Source: Lishizhenia tianjinensis
Lineage (GTDB): Bacteria; Bacteroidota; Bacteroidia; Flavobacteriales_D; Crocinitomicaceae
DNA: 64,000 bases
Direction: 5' to 3'
NCBI RefSeq assembly: GCF_900116425.1
Contig: NZ_FPAS01000001.1
Location: 372,001-436,000 of the forward strand
Position numbers and translations under genes: made by a program. The stretch's first letter is position 1. Each line of letters starts with the position of its first letter. Below the pieces are notes generated by a model, which worked only from the letters and a program-made list of their open reading frames with translations, searched no databases and had not been told where the DNA came from. This document shows positions 8,501 through 16,123 of the stretch, piece after piece.

Positions 8501-9142
8501 TTATCTTATTCCTTGCTTCTTAAAGAATTCATCAATTATTTTTCTAGATTTTTCAGATGAGCGTAACTGAATAATTTCACCGTCAGAATCAACCGTGAAA
8601 TGACCTTTGAATGCATCAGGCATATTGTTGTATTGTCTTTCTACTATCTCCAAAGTTTCCTTAAAAGAAGGGTAATTATATCTATCAACAAGATAAGGCA
8701 GAGCATTTTGTCCTTTTAAAAATTCATACTCCTGATAGTTATACGGAGTGCTTTGAGGCCGTTTTTTTAAAGTAGTATTGAACTTGGTCAATAATTTATC
8801 TATTTCGCTTTCAGATATAAATTGAGCAAGACCTCTAATAGCTAGAATCTTCATATCAAGGTATCGCTCTCTTTTATATGCATCTGCAAAGAATTTGACT
8901 AAGTGATCAAAGTCTTTTTGGCAAAGTAGCTTTAGGGATTGTTTTCTAAATTCAACAAGTTTTGTTGTCTGATATATCTTCTCAATAATTCGAGAGGTAT
9001 CTTCAGTTATACAATCCGAAGTTAACTCCATAAAAGCATTGTAGAACTCATAATTTCTATGGTTCATATTTTCCTGCTTAAGAATCTCGGGGAATTCTTT
9101 TATCACAGTTTCAGTATGTTTATTTCGTTTCTTCCAAATCAT
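8501..9142 (-). CDS. Alpha-helical (HEAT-like) protein of unknown function
   Basis: The 213-residue protein has no signal peptide. Residues ~20-130 read as successive amphipathic helix pairs (for example FRKQSLKLLCQKDFDHLVKF and DMKILAIRGLAQFISESEI), resembling HEAT-like solenoids. The C-terminal part has 'NMPDAFKGHFTVDSDGEIIQL', a short beta segment, then a Lys-rich helix. No catalytic motif is evident. As array cargo it may be a binding or immunity-type protein, but that is only an inference from its neighbours. Confidence 0.5.
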   Translation of the reverse strand: MIWKKRNKHTETVIKEFPEILKQENMNHRNYEFYNAFMELTSDCITEDTSRIIEKIYQTTKLVEFRKQSLKLLCQKDFDHLVKFFADAYKRERYLDMKILAIRGLAQFISESEIDKLLTKFNTTLKKRPQSTPYNYQEYEFLKGQNALPYLVDRYNYPSFKETLEIVERQYNNMPDAFKGHFTVDSDGEIIQLRSSEKSRKIIDEFFKKQGIR

Positions 9143-9157
9143 TATATCTAATCACTT

Positions 9158-9227
9158 CACTAATGGTTCCCAATAGTTTGGCTTTGCGAAGTATCCCGAA
9201 GGGGATAGCGTATAGGTTTTGTTAGCA
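9158..9227 (-). repeat. attC-like palindrome between 8501 and 9236 genes
   Basis: A perfect inner stem TATCCC-GAAG-GGGATA lies at 9192-9207. The outer plus-strand ends are TAATGGTT (9161-9168) and GTTAGCA (9221-9227). On the minus strand TGCTAAC lies 8 bp after the stop at 9236. The outer arms pair only weakly. Confidence 0.45.
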
Positions 9228-9235
9228 AAAGTTTA

Positions 9236-9985
9236 TTAAAGTTTATATCCAATCATCAGTAATTCCTCCTTTGCCCTATCTAAGTCAAAGTCTGCACTAA
9301 ATTCATGGTTTTGCTTGTCTCTAAAAATTGCTCCTGATATGTGTAAATATCTTTTGCCTTCTTCAGTTTCATTGATCCTGAAACCGTAGGGCAAAAACAT
9401 CTGTAATTCGCCTAATTGAGAATCAATATTCTCCAGGTTAGTCACAAGTTCGTTTTTGTAATAATTAGCAACAGAAGTATCATTTAGAAGTGTTTTTATT
9501 TCATGGAACTGTTTTGATTTTATTAATTCCACTACTTTTTCAACGGTCTGCATTCTACATGCGACTATGTCAAGCTGCTCAATTGGGTATTTGAAGGTCA
9601 TTTCATCACCATCATTGAGTTTTAAAACTGTATGAATTTCGTCATAGTTGTTTTTTTCGTCTTTCAAATTTTTGTAAAATAAGTAAGCAACATTCGAAGC
9701 TGGCATTTGTGGAATTTTAGAATATCTTTCAATTGCTTCACTTTGGCTCATTTCAAGTTCAAAATACTTTGATTTTCCTGAAGTCGTTGAGGCAGAAGCG
9801 CCAACTGCATATTTACATTGTCCTCCATAGAAGTCGAGTATTTCCTTAACTCCTTTGTCTTCATTGTCAGTAATGCTTAAAAAATTTGAAAGCAAGGTGG
9901 TCTTTTGTTCTCCTTCTCGTTTTTCCGCACAGCTCGTAATGAATGCAGTAAGTCCAAATAGTAGAATTGTTTGTTTCAATTTCAT
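9236..9985 (-). CDS. Lipoprotein of unknown function (array cargo)
   Basis: The 249-residue protein has a lipoprotein leader ending FITSC (Cys19). The mature part shows a 'FYGGQCKYAVGASAST' segment, then alternating strands and helices. The C-terminal region 'ISGAIFRDKQNHEFSADFD' looks like a beta-strand pair. I recognise no family. It is presumably anchored to the inner or outer membrane. It is flanked by attC-like sites at 9158 and 10010. Confidence 0.5.
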   Translation of the reverse strand: MKLKQTILLFGLTAFITSCAEKREGEQKTTLLSNFLSITDNEDKGVKEILDFYGGQCKYAVGASASTTSGKSKYFELEMSQSEAIERYSKIPQMPASNVAYLFYKNLKDEKNNYDEIHTVLKLNDGDEMTFKYPIEQLDIVACRMQTVEKVVELIKSKQFHEIKTLLNDTSVANYYKNELVTNLENIDSQLGELQMFLPYGFRINETEEGKRYLHISGAIFRDKQNHEFSADFDLDRAKEELLMIGYKL

Positions 9986-10009
9986 TCTTAGTTTTCTTTT
10001 TTAATGTGT

Positions 10010-10061
10010 GCCAACGGTTAATGTAAAAAGTCGTTTTAATGCTTTTTACATAGTGTTATGC
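10010..10061 (-). repeat. Compact attC-like palindrome between 9236 and 10072 genes
   Basis: This is the clearest small site. ATGTAAAAAG (10021-10030) pairs perfectly with CTTTTTACAT, and the outer ends CCAACGGTTA (10011-10020) and GTGTTATGC (10053-10061) pair as AAC/GTT with an asymmetric internal bulge. On the minus strand the heptamer GCATAAC lies 10 bp after the stop at 10072 and the closing heptamer is GTTGGCA. Size (52 bp) and asymmetry fit an attC. Confidence 0.6.
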
Positions 10062-10071
10062 TCTTTTTTCG

Positions 10072-10887
10072 TTATTTAAAATCTGATAAACTCAGACCAT
10101 TTTCAACTATCACTTTTTCATTAATGATTCTCCCAAAAGGAACAATACCTCTTTGGGTTAAATCTGTTTTTAGCTCATTAGCATATGAATGAGCAAATAC
10201 TTCTTTTTCAGAAGTTGGTAAACTATGGTAATAATCAGATCTCTTTTCCCATTCTTCGAACTCTTCCTCATCATGACCTGGTCGTTCAACTACTTCTAAA
10301 TAATGAACATAATGTCCAAACTCGTGAGGAATTGTTCTATAAAGTTGAGTTGACCTGATATTATCAATCTCATATTCTGCCTCATAAAATCTTTTACCCA
10401 TTTTTATTTTATGTCCGTCTTCCTTTAGGCGTTCTAATTCTTTTTGAGAACCAACACTTAGTTTTTTAGTCCATTTAAAGCTTCTGTCTAAATTAACAGC
10501 CTCAATTATAATAGCAGGCAAATAATCATCCTCAAATTCATAAGAGTAGATTAACCTGCCCCAAACAGATTTTAAATTTTCCTCTTTTCTTGTCGGTTGT
10601 CTTAAAATGATTAATTCTAATTCCCCATAATCTTTTTTAGGTATTTGACTAATTATTATTTCAATATCCGCAATGGTACAGGCGTGAAAAGAATTCTGAC
10701 GAGTTTTTTCTACAACAAATCTAAATTTATGTCCATTGATAATTTTCTCAACCGTTTTGTATTCTCCTAATCTCTCGTAAAAAGATTTCATCTCAACAGC
10801 AGGATAAGGAACAACTAATTTGTTGTCTTGACCATAGCCCTGTTTAGCTGTTCCAATATTTCTATTTCTGCGAGTCGGATTTATCAT
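10072..10887 (-). CDS. Zincin-like putative metallopeptidase (HEFGH)
   Basis: The 271-residue protein contains the zinc-peptidase signature HEFGH (His188, Glu189, His192) in 'IPHEFGHYVHYLEVV'. A downstream 'EKEVFAHSYANEL' (Glu229) could give the third, gluzincin-type ligand. The N-terminal half is beta-rich and not recognised. There is no signal peptide, so it would act in the cytoplasm or be delivered by another route. A toxin or ADP-independent processing role cannot be told apart. Catalysis is inferred from the motif only. It is cassette-like cargo. Confidence 0.6.
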   Translation of the reverse strand: MINPTRRNRNIGTAKQGYGQDNKLVVPYPAVEMKSFYERLGEYKTVEKIINGHKFRFVVEKTRQNSFHACTIADIEIIISQIPKKDYGELELIILRQPTRKEENLKSVWGRLIYSYEFEDDYLPAIIIEAVNLDRSFKWTKKLSVGSQKELERLKEDGHKIKMGKRFYEAEYEIDNIRSTQLYRTIPHEFGHYVHYLEVVERPGHDEEEFEEWEKRSDYYHSLPTSEKEVFAHSYANELKTDLTQRGIVPFGRIINEKVIVENGLSLSDFK

Positions 10888-10901
10888 CTCAGTTTAATTG
10901 A

Positions 10902-11089
10902 GCATAACGTCTCATATAAACCCACGTGGGCAATTTCTAAGTTAATAAACTGGCTGACTTCCACAGCTCTTTTTCTCTTTTGTTTTTAGCTTTTGTTCAA
11001 AAATTAAATTGAACAAGAGTGCTGTCAGTAGGAGAGAAGACCTCTCGTTTCCTCTTTATCCGCCCAATTGGGTTTATATAATGTTGGGC
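10902..11089 (-). repeat. Long attC-like site with matched terminal arms
   Basis: This is the strongest site for canonical ends. On the minus strand GCCCAAC (a perfect RYYYAAC) lies 6 bp after the stop at 11096 and the closing heptamer is GTTATGC (10902-10908). The arms atataaacccaattgggc and gcccacgtgggtttatat pair over about 18 bp. A ~125-nt insert, with its own inverted repeat (agctctttttctc... / ...gagagaaga), separates them, like the variable terminal structure of long attC sites. Confidence 0.65.
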
Positions 11090-11095
11090 AACGTG

Positions 11096-11512
11096 TTATA
11101 CCGTTTCGTCAATTATTAATTCAATATCAATTTTATTGTTTGCCGATTGTGAAAAACTAGTACTTACTTTAAAACCATTATCGTGACTTGATAAAATAAA
11201 GTAATTCTCTTTGTTTTGAATTAGTTTGCCAATTAACTGAAACCTCTGAACTAAATGTGAAACTTGTCCATTTTTATTTCTGATACACCATAGACCTGTA
11301 GGTTCAGAGTTTAAATTTTTTTTGATATCTATTCCAAATGATATTAAAATCTTGAAAATATTTAGAGGTTGATTTATGAAGTCATTGTGAAAATAGAAAC
11401 AGTCTTGACATTCACAATCATCAATAATTTTATTTTGCCTAGTGTAAAATTCACGAGTTGCATCTATATCAACTTCAATCTGATGATCTCCTATTTTGAA
11501 TGTATGATTCAT
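11096..11512 (-). CDS. Cys-containing small protein of unknown function
   Basis: The 138-residue protein has a 'CECQDCFYFHNDF' element (about residues 33-45), a pattern I associate with unnamed families in which 'D-x-x-x-T-x-x-F-Y' precedes a C-x-C-x-x-C cluster. A 'GLWCIRNKNGQVSHL' segment follows. There is no signal peptide. A metal site or structural Cys cluster is possible. The function is unknown; it is a single-gene unit in the array. Confidence 0.5.
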   Translation of the reverse strand: MNHTFKIGDHQIEVDIDATREFYTRQNKIIDDCECQDCFYFHNDFINQPLNIFKILISFGIDIKKNLNSEPTGLWCIRNKNGQVSHLVQRFQLIGKLIQNKENYFILSSHDNGFKVSTSFSQSANNKIDIELIIDETV

Positions 11513-11514
11513 TA

Positions 11515-11628
11515 TTATGTTGTCTGATGGTTTTCAGGTTTCCTGTTCCGGGTTCGAATTGTTTTCATGTCCATAGCAATTAAAGTTGGGTAGTAGTAAC
11601 AGCAATGTTTCTCCTATCTGCGTTATTC
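11515..11628 (-). repeat. Weak attC-like spacer between 11096 and 11640 genes
   Basis: On the minus strand GAATAAC lies 11 bp after the stop at 11640 (plus GTTATTC at 11622-11628). An inner pair GCAATTAAAGTTGGG / near-complement is partial. The left end (tgttgtctgatggtt) is poorly matched. Placement supports it more than pairing does. Confidence 0.3.
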
Positions 11629-11639
11629 TTACTAGTTCA

Positions 11640-12233
11640 TTAATCAATTCTTTCTAAAAAACCTTCTGAATTTAAGTACTTAATGCTCTCAGAAAAATTG
11701 GATTTAACTTCTATTGCAACTTCTTCATGATGTTGGTTGGTAAGTTTAATCTTGTTTTCACAAAGTGTCATTGAATAGGTAACTGTAATCTCTTTAACAA
11801 TTGTGTCTGTCATGAAAAAATCGACTGCTGAAGTGTCAATTTCATTTTGATAGTTGTATTGTCTGGATACACATTTAGTTCCATAATTCATGACCAAATA
11901 TCCATTTTCTATTTTATAATTTCCTTTTCTCAAGGTTTGGTCAGACATACAAAAGTCCAAGTAGTAGAAACTCATACCGGGTTCAAATATTAACTCACCT
12001 GAGCAGCAGTCACATTCAAAATAAAAAGCACAAGTATCTGTGAAATGTGTCTTACTTCCAATTTCAAATACTTTACCTTTTAAATCGTCAATTTCAATTT
12101 CATTTGTTTTCGTCTGGTTTTTTTCAGGTTGAGAAGTTGTCGTAATTTCTTTGACATCTTCTATTTCAGTCTTGGTTCCTTGTCCACATGAACTGGTTAT
12201 AATTGCTAATACAAATATTAAGTAGATTTTCAT
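11640..12233 (-). CDS. Cys-rich lipoprotein of unknown function
   Basis: The 197-residue protein has a lipobox ITSSC (Cys16) after a short leader. A Thr/Glu/Lys linker (about residues 18-48) precedes a beta-rich domain with many Cys residues, including 'CAFYFECDCCSGEL'. This could bind metal or form disulfides. I do not recognise the family. It is anchored outside the cytoplasm by inference. It is the third lipoprotein or membrane-anchored cargo of the array. Confidence 0.5.
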   Translation of the reverse strand: MKIYLIFVLAIITSSCGQGTKTEIEDVKEITTTSQPEKNQTKTNEIEIDDLKGKVFEIGSKTHFTDTCAFYFECDCCSGELIFEPGMSFYYLDFCMSDQTLRKGNYKIENGYLVMNYGTKCVSRQYNYQNEIDTSAVDFFMTDTIVKEITVTYSMTLCENKIKLTNQHHEEVAIEVKSNFSESIKYLNSEGFLERID

Positions 12234-12245
12234 TTTTTTTAATTA

Positions 12246-12383
12246 GCCATAATGGTGGTATTTTGTACCGTTAAATGATGGAGTTTACATTGAAGTTTAT
12301 GGCTGGCACTTTTATATTTTTTCTCTAAACTTCTTAGCGCTAAGATTTTTTATCTTTCGAGTAGTATTGTTTGTAAGTTAGAT
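12246..12383 (-). repeat. attC-like spacer with one canonical heptamer
   Basis: ATCTAAC on the minus strand (12377-12383) matches RYYYAAC perfectly and lies 20 bp after the stop at 12404. The other plus-strand end TAATGGTG (12250-12257) resembles the shared left end. The arms do not pair well; a small inner palindrome CTTAGCGCTAAG occurs at 12341-12352. Confidence 0.35.
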
Positions 12384-12403
12384 GAACTCATTCCAGTTAA
12401 ATT

Positions 12404-12814
12404 TCATTCAAAGCTCCAAATTTCACCTTCTATTGGCTTCCATTCAGATAATTTTTGTCCTAATCTATTAAGTGTATGAACATCTGTGTTAATAGGAAAT
12501 TCACAGCGATAATTCTCGTCAACTTCTCCTTTATTGTCCATAATTACCTTGATAACTGACCTTCCAGATCCGTCGATTAAATTAACTCCTATTTTTAAAT
12601 AATGAGCCCATCTTGAATTATCCTCGCCATAGACAAATTCTATTTCTTTTTTCCCTCTAAAAGGGAAATCCTTTAGTTCTTCTGCAAAAGTTTTAAATTC
12701 TTCATTTCCGCCTATATAAAAGTCTAAAGAGCATGAACAAAACTCTGCGATTAAAGAAACACGAATTTGCATGTCATACTCATCATCAACTCTCAAGGTT
12801 TTTATCTTAAACAT
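12404..12814 (-). CDS. WapI-like immunity-type protein
   Basis: The 136-residue cytoplasmic protein has the outline of the WapI immunity family: an N-terminal strand pair with 'CSCSLDFYIGG', a helix 'EFKTFAEELKDFPFRGKKEIEF', paired strands 'HYLKIGVNLIDGSGRSVIKVIM', and a closing helix 'DVHTLNRLGQKLSEWKP'. The neighbouring gene 12981 shows the same layout more clearly. Members of this family protect cells from contact-dependent toxins. No toxin is present nearby, so an orphan immunity role is only an inference. Confidence 0.5.
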   Translation of the reverse strand: MFKIKTLRVDDEYDMQIRVSLIAEFCSCSLDFYIGGNEEFKTFAEELKDFPFRGKKEIEFVYGEDNSRWAHYLKIGVNLIDGSGRSVIKVIMDNKGEVDENYRCEFPINTDVHTLNRLGQKLSEWKPIEGEIWSFE

Positions 12815-12825
12815 ACTTTTTTCTA

Positions 12826-12962
12826 ATTAACATTGTACGGAATAGTCTAATTTATGAACTGATATTGAATTTTCCTGTTGTAAGTCGAAATCATACGTAG
12901 CTTTGACACGCAAACCATGTTTGGGACCGTTTATATACCATAAATGATAAGCTTTGTTATGA
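12826..12962 (-). repeat. Weak attC-like spacer between 12404 and 12981 genes
   Basis: On the minus strand TCATAAC (12956-12962) lies 18 bp after the stop at 12981, and the closing end is GTTAATT (12826-12832). The arms pair poorly. It is kept in the series because of its placement. Confidence 0.3.
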
Positions 12963-12980
12963 GTAGACTTATTATTCATT

Positions 12981-13439
12981 CTATATTTTAATGTCGCCTG
13001 TTATAGGAAATTGTTGTGTAATTCTGTCAAGTTGATTTATAAGTTCTTTCAACTCTGTCTGGTCAATATTCATTGTGAAAGTCAATGTACTTTCATTTAT
13101 TCCCGGTTGGTCACAAGCTTTAACTTCAACTTCATAGTGTCCAATACCGTCGCCTTCAATTTTAAGTTCGAGGTAGCCTTCTAAGTCGTTAAAGTTCGCT
13201 GTTCCTTTGAGGTTGTCATAGAGTCGCGATAGCTCTTGCTTTAATTTCTCAAAGTCAAAGGTCATAAACTCTCCTAAATATTGACCTGAAAATTTACCAC
13301 CTTTAACAGTTACTTGAGTTTTTAACCAATTCTTGTCCCAATCAATGTCAGAGTCATATTTTATCAATTCAATCGATTCAAGTCGAACTAAATCTCCCGA
13401 ATCTGATAATTCCAAATAATTGTTTTGTTGTTCTGTCAT
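12981..13439 (-). CDS. WapI family immunity-type protein
   Basis: The 152-residue protein follows the WapI immunity pattern: 'DWDKNWLKTQVTVKGGKFSGQY', the helix 'FEKLKQELSRLYDNLKGTANF', 'LEGYLELKIEGDGIGHYEVEV', 'FTMNIDQTELKELINQLDRI' and the ending 'FPITG'. These blocks (the DQT before the last helix and the final P-x-x-G) are characteristic. It is expected to bind and neutralise a delivered toxin. It is the first gene of the array by transcription direction, so it may be nearest a promoter. Confidence in the family is fair. Confidence 0.6.
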   Translation of the reverse strand: MTEQQNNYLELSDSGDLVRLESIELIKYDSDIDWDKNWLKTQVTVKGGKFSGQYLGEFMTFDFEKLKQELSRLYDNLKGTANFNDLEGYLELKIEGDGIGHYEVEVKACDQPGINESTLTFTMNIDQTELKELINQLDRITQQFPITGDIKI

Positions 13440-14093
13440 AGCTGTGACGACTTTTAGTTGGCCAATAACAATGGCAAGATTACAATTGAATATTTTTCAA
13501 TCAACATGTACATTATCTTCTCAAATATTGGTTTTTAGAAAGAGATTTAAGTGATGTTCTAAAGTAATAAATTTTCTTTTTATTTAAAGCGCATCAATCA
13601 AAGGTTGAAGGCTATGAGGTTTTTAATTTGTGTGCTCGAAACCATCAAACACTCAAACCATCAAACATACCACGCCCTTTCGCTTCTTGAGATCTAGAAA
13701 TTTGGCTCTCTAAACCGGTATTTAATAATTTAAAGATTTAAGTATTTAAAAAATGGGATGGAAGGATTTATAAGAAATATTTATCAATAATTCTTTAAAT
13801 AAAGAGTCTCTCCTTTAGCCAATCCACGGAGACCAGAGGATTGCGGTATGAGAAGTCTCGAAGTCGACTTTTACTGAAAGCTTGCTAGCTAAAAAAAATA
13901 CCTTTTAACGTATTATCACCCTGCTTTTTAAATCTTTAAATATTAAGCCCGCGAATGCTTTAAATATTTAAATCTGTGAGGTTTTCAAATCCCTCAAATA
14001 GTGAGCCTGCGAACAATCAAATCATCAAATAATCAAATCATCTCATAAACCACGCCCTACCGTACTCTAAAAGTCTAAATGTCTCAAAAAAAA
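13440..14093. repeat. AT-rich non-coding region with simple-sequence 'word' repeats
   Basis: No credible ORF. It contains stretches made of similar short words: cctcaaatagtgagcctgcg, 'caaatcatcaaataatcaaa' (14010-14040), 'atcaaacactcaaaccatca' (13642-13662), and 'ttaaatatttaaat' runs. The motif ACCACGCCCT occurs twice (about 13669 and 14050), each after a cat-caaa run. This should also hold the promoter of the array's first gene. Confidence 0.5.
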
Positions 14094-14118
14094 ATCCCCT
14101 TTCGCTAGAAAGAGGATC
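14094..14118 (-). terminator. Rho-independent terminator of sucD
   Basis: On the minus strand the hairpin ATCCTCTTTC-TAGC-GAAAGGGGAT is followed by a run of nine T. It begins about 25 bp after the sucD stop. Confidence 0.75.
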
Positions 14119-14143
14119 TTTTATATCTAATTTTTGTTTTGTC

Positions 14144-15022
14144 TTAAGCAGTAACACCTAATACTTCAGCCATTTTCTGACCAATGTGTGCTGGAGAATC
14201 AACAACGTGGATACCACATTCTCTCATGATTCTTTTCTTCGCTTCAGCAGTGTCATCAGCTCCACCAACAATAGCACCTGCGTGACCCATTGTTCTTCCT
14301 TTAGGAGCAGTTTCTCCGGCGATGAATCCAACAACTGGCTTCGTTCCGTTTTCTTTGATCCACTTCGCAGCGTTCGCCTCTAAGTTACCACCGATCTCAC
14401 CGATCATAACGATACCTTCAGTTTCTGGGTCGTTCATCAATAACTCAACCGCTTCTTTAGTAGTTGTTCCAATAATTGGGTCACCACCAATACCGATAGC
14501 TGTAGTAATTCCTAAACCAGCTTTAGCAACTTGGTCAGCAGCTTCGTAAGTTAAAGTACCAGACTTAGAAACGATACCAACTTTACCCGTTTTGAAAACG
14601 AATCCTGGCATAATTCCAACTTTCGCTTCACCTGCAGTAATCACACCCGGACAGTTAGGTCCGATCAATGTACAATCCATTCCATTCAAGTATTCTTGAA
14701 CGTAAATCATGTCTTTTACTGGAATACCTTCAGTGATACAAACGATAACTTTGATACCCGCGTTAGCAGCTTCCATAATTGCGTCAGCAGCAAATGCAGG
14801 CGGTACAAAGATAATAGATACGTCAGCACCTGTTTCTTCAACAGCAGCAGCAACAGTATTAAATACTGGCTTGTCTAAGTGCGTTTGACCACCTTTACCT
14901 GGAGTTACCCCTCCAACAACGTTTGTTCCATACTCAATCATTTGTCCAGCATGGAAAGTTCCTTCACTTCCTGTGAATCCCTGTACGATTACTTTAGAAT
15001 CTTTATTTACTAATACGCTCAT
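14144..15022 (-). CDS. sucD: Succinate-CoA ligase (ADP/GDP-forming), alpha subunit
   Basis: The protein is the alpha subunit of succinyl-CoA synthetase, which makes succinate and ATP or GTP from succinyl-CoA in the TCA cycle with the beta subunit SucC. From the ATG at 15022 it is 292 residues, the normal length; the extra 13 residues from 15061 are not expected. The CoA-binding Rossmann part ([23 protein letters not shown]) and the ligase part with the phosphorylated His in 'GHAGAIVGG' (about His245) are intact. sucC is not adjacent. It stands alone between repeat-rich non-coding regions and has its own terminator. Confidence 0.97.
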   Translation of the reverse strand: MSVLVNKDSKVIVQGFTGSEGTFHAGQMIEYGTNVVGGVTPGKGGQTHLDKPVFNTVAAAVEETGADVSIIFVPPAFAADAIMEAANAGIKVIVCITEGIPVKDMIYVQEYLNGMDCTLIGPNCPGVITAGEAKVGIMPGFVFKTGKVGIVSKSGTLTYEAADQVAKAGLGITTAIGIGGDPIIGTTTKEAVELLMNDPETEGIVMIGEIGGNLEANAAKWIKENGTKPVVGFIAGETAPKGRTMGHAGAIVGGADDTAEAKKRIMRECGIHVVDSPAHIGQKMAEVLGVTA

Positions 15023-15838
15023 GAATGCGAGTTTTTTGTCTGTTTTAATTTGCGCTTCCAAAAATAGCCGTTTATAGTATTAATCCAAAGTATTGAGGCG
15101 AGAAATTGTTATAAAAGTGATAAGTGAGGAGTGATAAGTGAAAAGTGAGAAGTGAGAAGTGATAAGTTAAAGGGAGTAGGTGGTAGGGTGAAGAAGGCAA
15201 TAGGCAGAAGGGATTAGGCAGTAGACAGTAGGTGAATTTTATTATTAGGTAGTCCTTTAGATAGATGTCCTTTTTGAATTTTGAACCTTAAATTTTGAAT
15301 TATAGCTGAGTGAGAAGATGATAAATGGGAAGATGTTGGAGCTATTTTTTTAGAGTGGACGATGATTAGGCTGTTCCCCATCCGCCAAAGGCTCCTTAGG
15401 GTCAGGCTAACGCTGCTACTCCTCGTAGACAAACACTTTCTACATCCTCAGCCATAAAGCTTCCAAGGTCGCTCTATAGCCGTGGTGTATCAATGTGTTT
15501 CGCTCCATCGGGGTATACGCTCATATCCCTAACAGAGGACAGTTTGGAGTTTGAGTAGGGTGTAAGAGGTGTAAATTGATCGGAAGTCTCAATCTATGTA
15601 TGCTCATACGAGTATTTAAAAATTTAATGATTTAAGAATTTAAAAAATGGTAGATATATTTAAATCTTTAAACAAATGAGCGCAGCGAATAATTCAAATC
15701 CTTCAAATCCTTCAAATACTTCAAATCCTTCAAATCCTTCAAATCCTTCAAATCCTTCAAATCCTTCAAATTATCTAAAAGTCTAACCATCTAAAGGTCT
15801 AAAAGTCTAGCTATCTAGAAATCTAGCCGTCTAGAAAT
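15023..15838. repeat. Repeat-rich non-coding region upstream of sucD
   Basis: About 800 bp without a believable gene. From about 15118 to 15230 a G/A-rich strand repeats 'agtgataagtga'-type words then 'taggcagtagacagtagg'. Around 15361-15545 there is a GC-richer patch (ccgccaaaggctcc, gcatatccctaacag types). At 15694-15774 nine copies of a 9-bp unit occur (see separate entry), followed by 'gtctagaaatctag' words to 15841. The frame 15214-15432 is rejected as coding because it lies in this repeat and has no family features. Confidence 0.55.
15694..15774 (+). repeat. 9-bp tandem repeat, nine units of TCAAATCCT
   Basis: Nine adjacent units; units 1, 2 and 4-8 are TCAAATCCT, unit 3 is TCAAATACT and unit 9 is TCAAATTAT. 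The near identity suggests recent slippage expansion. Confidence 0.9.
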
Positions 15839-16051
15839 CTACATAAGTCTTTCATTCAATGTCCTTATCTTATCGTTATTCCGAATGATTTCCTGTTCGA
15901 TATAACTTTTATAAGCTACTCGAAGATGAGACTTGGAGGCGAACTTGAGCTGTTCGTCCAAATATTTCCCGTAAGAGAGTAATCCACTTTTTTGAAATTC
16001 TAGCATCTTGCTGCGAATTACCCATTTTTGCTGATCTGTCACGTTTTTCAT
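15839..16051 (-). CDS. Small helical protein, unknown function
   Basis: The 70-residue protein is basic and predicted to be two long helices (DQQKWVIRSKMLEFQKSG and SYIEQEIIRNNDKIRTLNER, the second with a coiled-coil look). It has an ATG start and normal codon use. I do not recognise it. The stop codon abuts the low-complexity repeat. It could be a regulatory small protein or a chance ORF. Confidence 0.4.
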   Translation of the reverse strand: MKNVTDQQKWVIRSKMLEFQKSGLLSYGKYLDEQLKFASKSHLRVAYKSYIEQEIIRNNDKIRTLNERLM

Positions 16052-16123
16052 TACCTATCCTGTTACGGGATAGTAAGTTAAGGAATAAAAATCAGAATTC
16101 TTTAAAGCCTTTGTAAATAAATT

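Larger units (their letters stand above)
6285..13439 (-). mobile_element. Candidate integrase-less gene-cassette array (CALIN-like)
   Basis: Ten small genes and one remnant lie in the same orientation as separate one-gene units. In all ten spacers the minus strand shows a heptamer ending AAC shortly after the stop codon; eight end TAAC. In nine spacers the gap from stop to heptamer is 7-21 bp; in the short spacer at 8034 it overlaps the stop. Several spacers then fold into an imperfect palindrome that closes about 15-30 bp before the next start, and five (6601, 7149, 9158, 10010, 12250) share the plus-strand left end YAAYGGTK. This is the geometry of integron cassettes (ORF, then R''...R' attC). 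No integrase or attI is visible in the window. The individual sites are degenerate against RYYYAAC/GTTRRRY, so the identification is an inference. Confidence 0.6.

Noticed and set aside
6285-15000. Integrase gene or attI for the array
   Set aside because: No tyrosine integrase motifs found in any reading frame of the window.
15214-15432. 72-codon frame upstream of sucD
   Set aside because: It lies within simple repeats, has no family motif and its composition is unlike neighbouring genes.
15694-15774. CRISPR array
   Set aside because: 9-bp direct repeats have no spacers and no cas genes are near.
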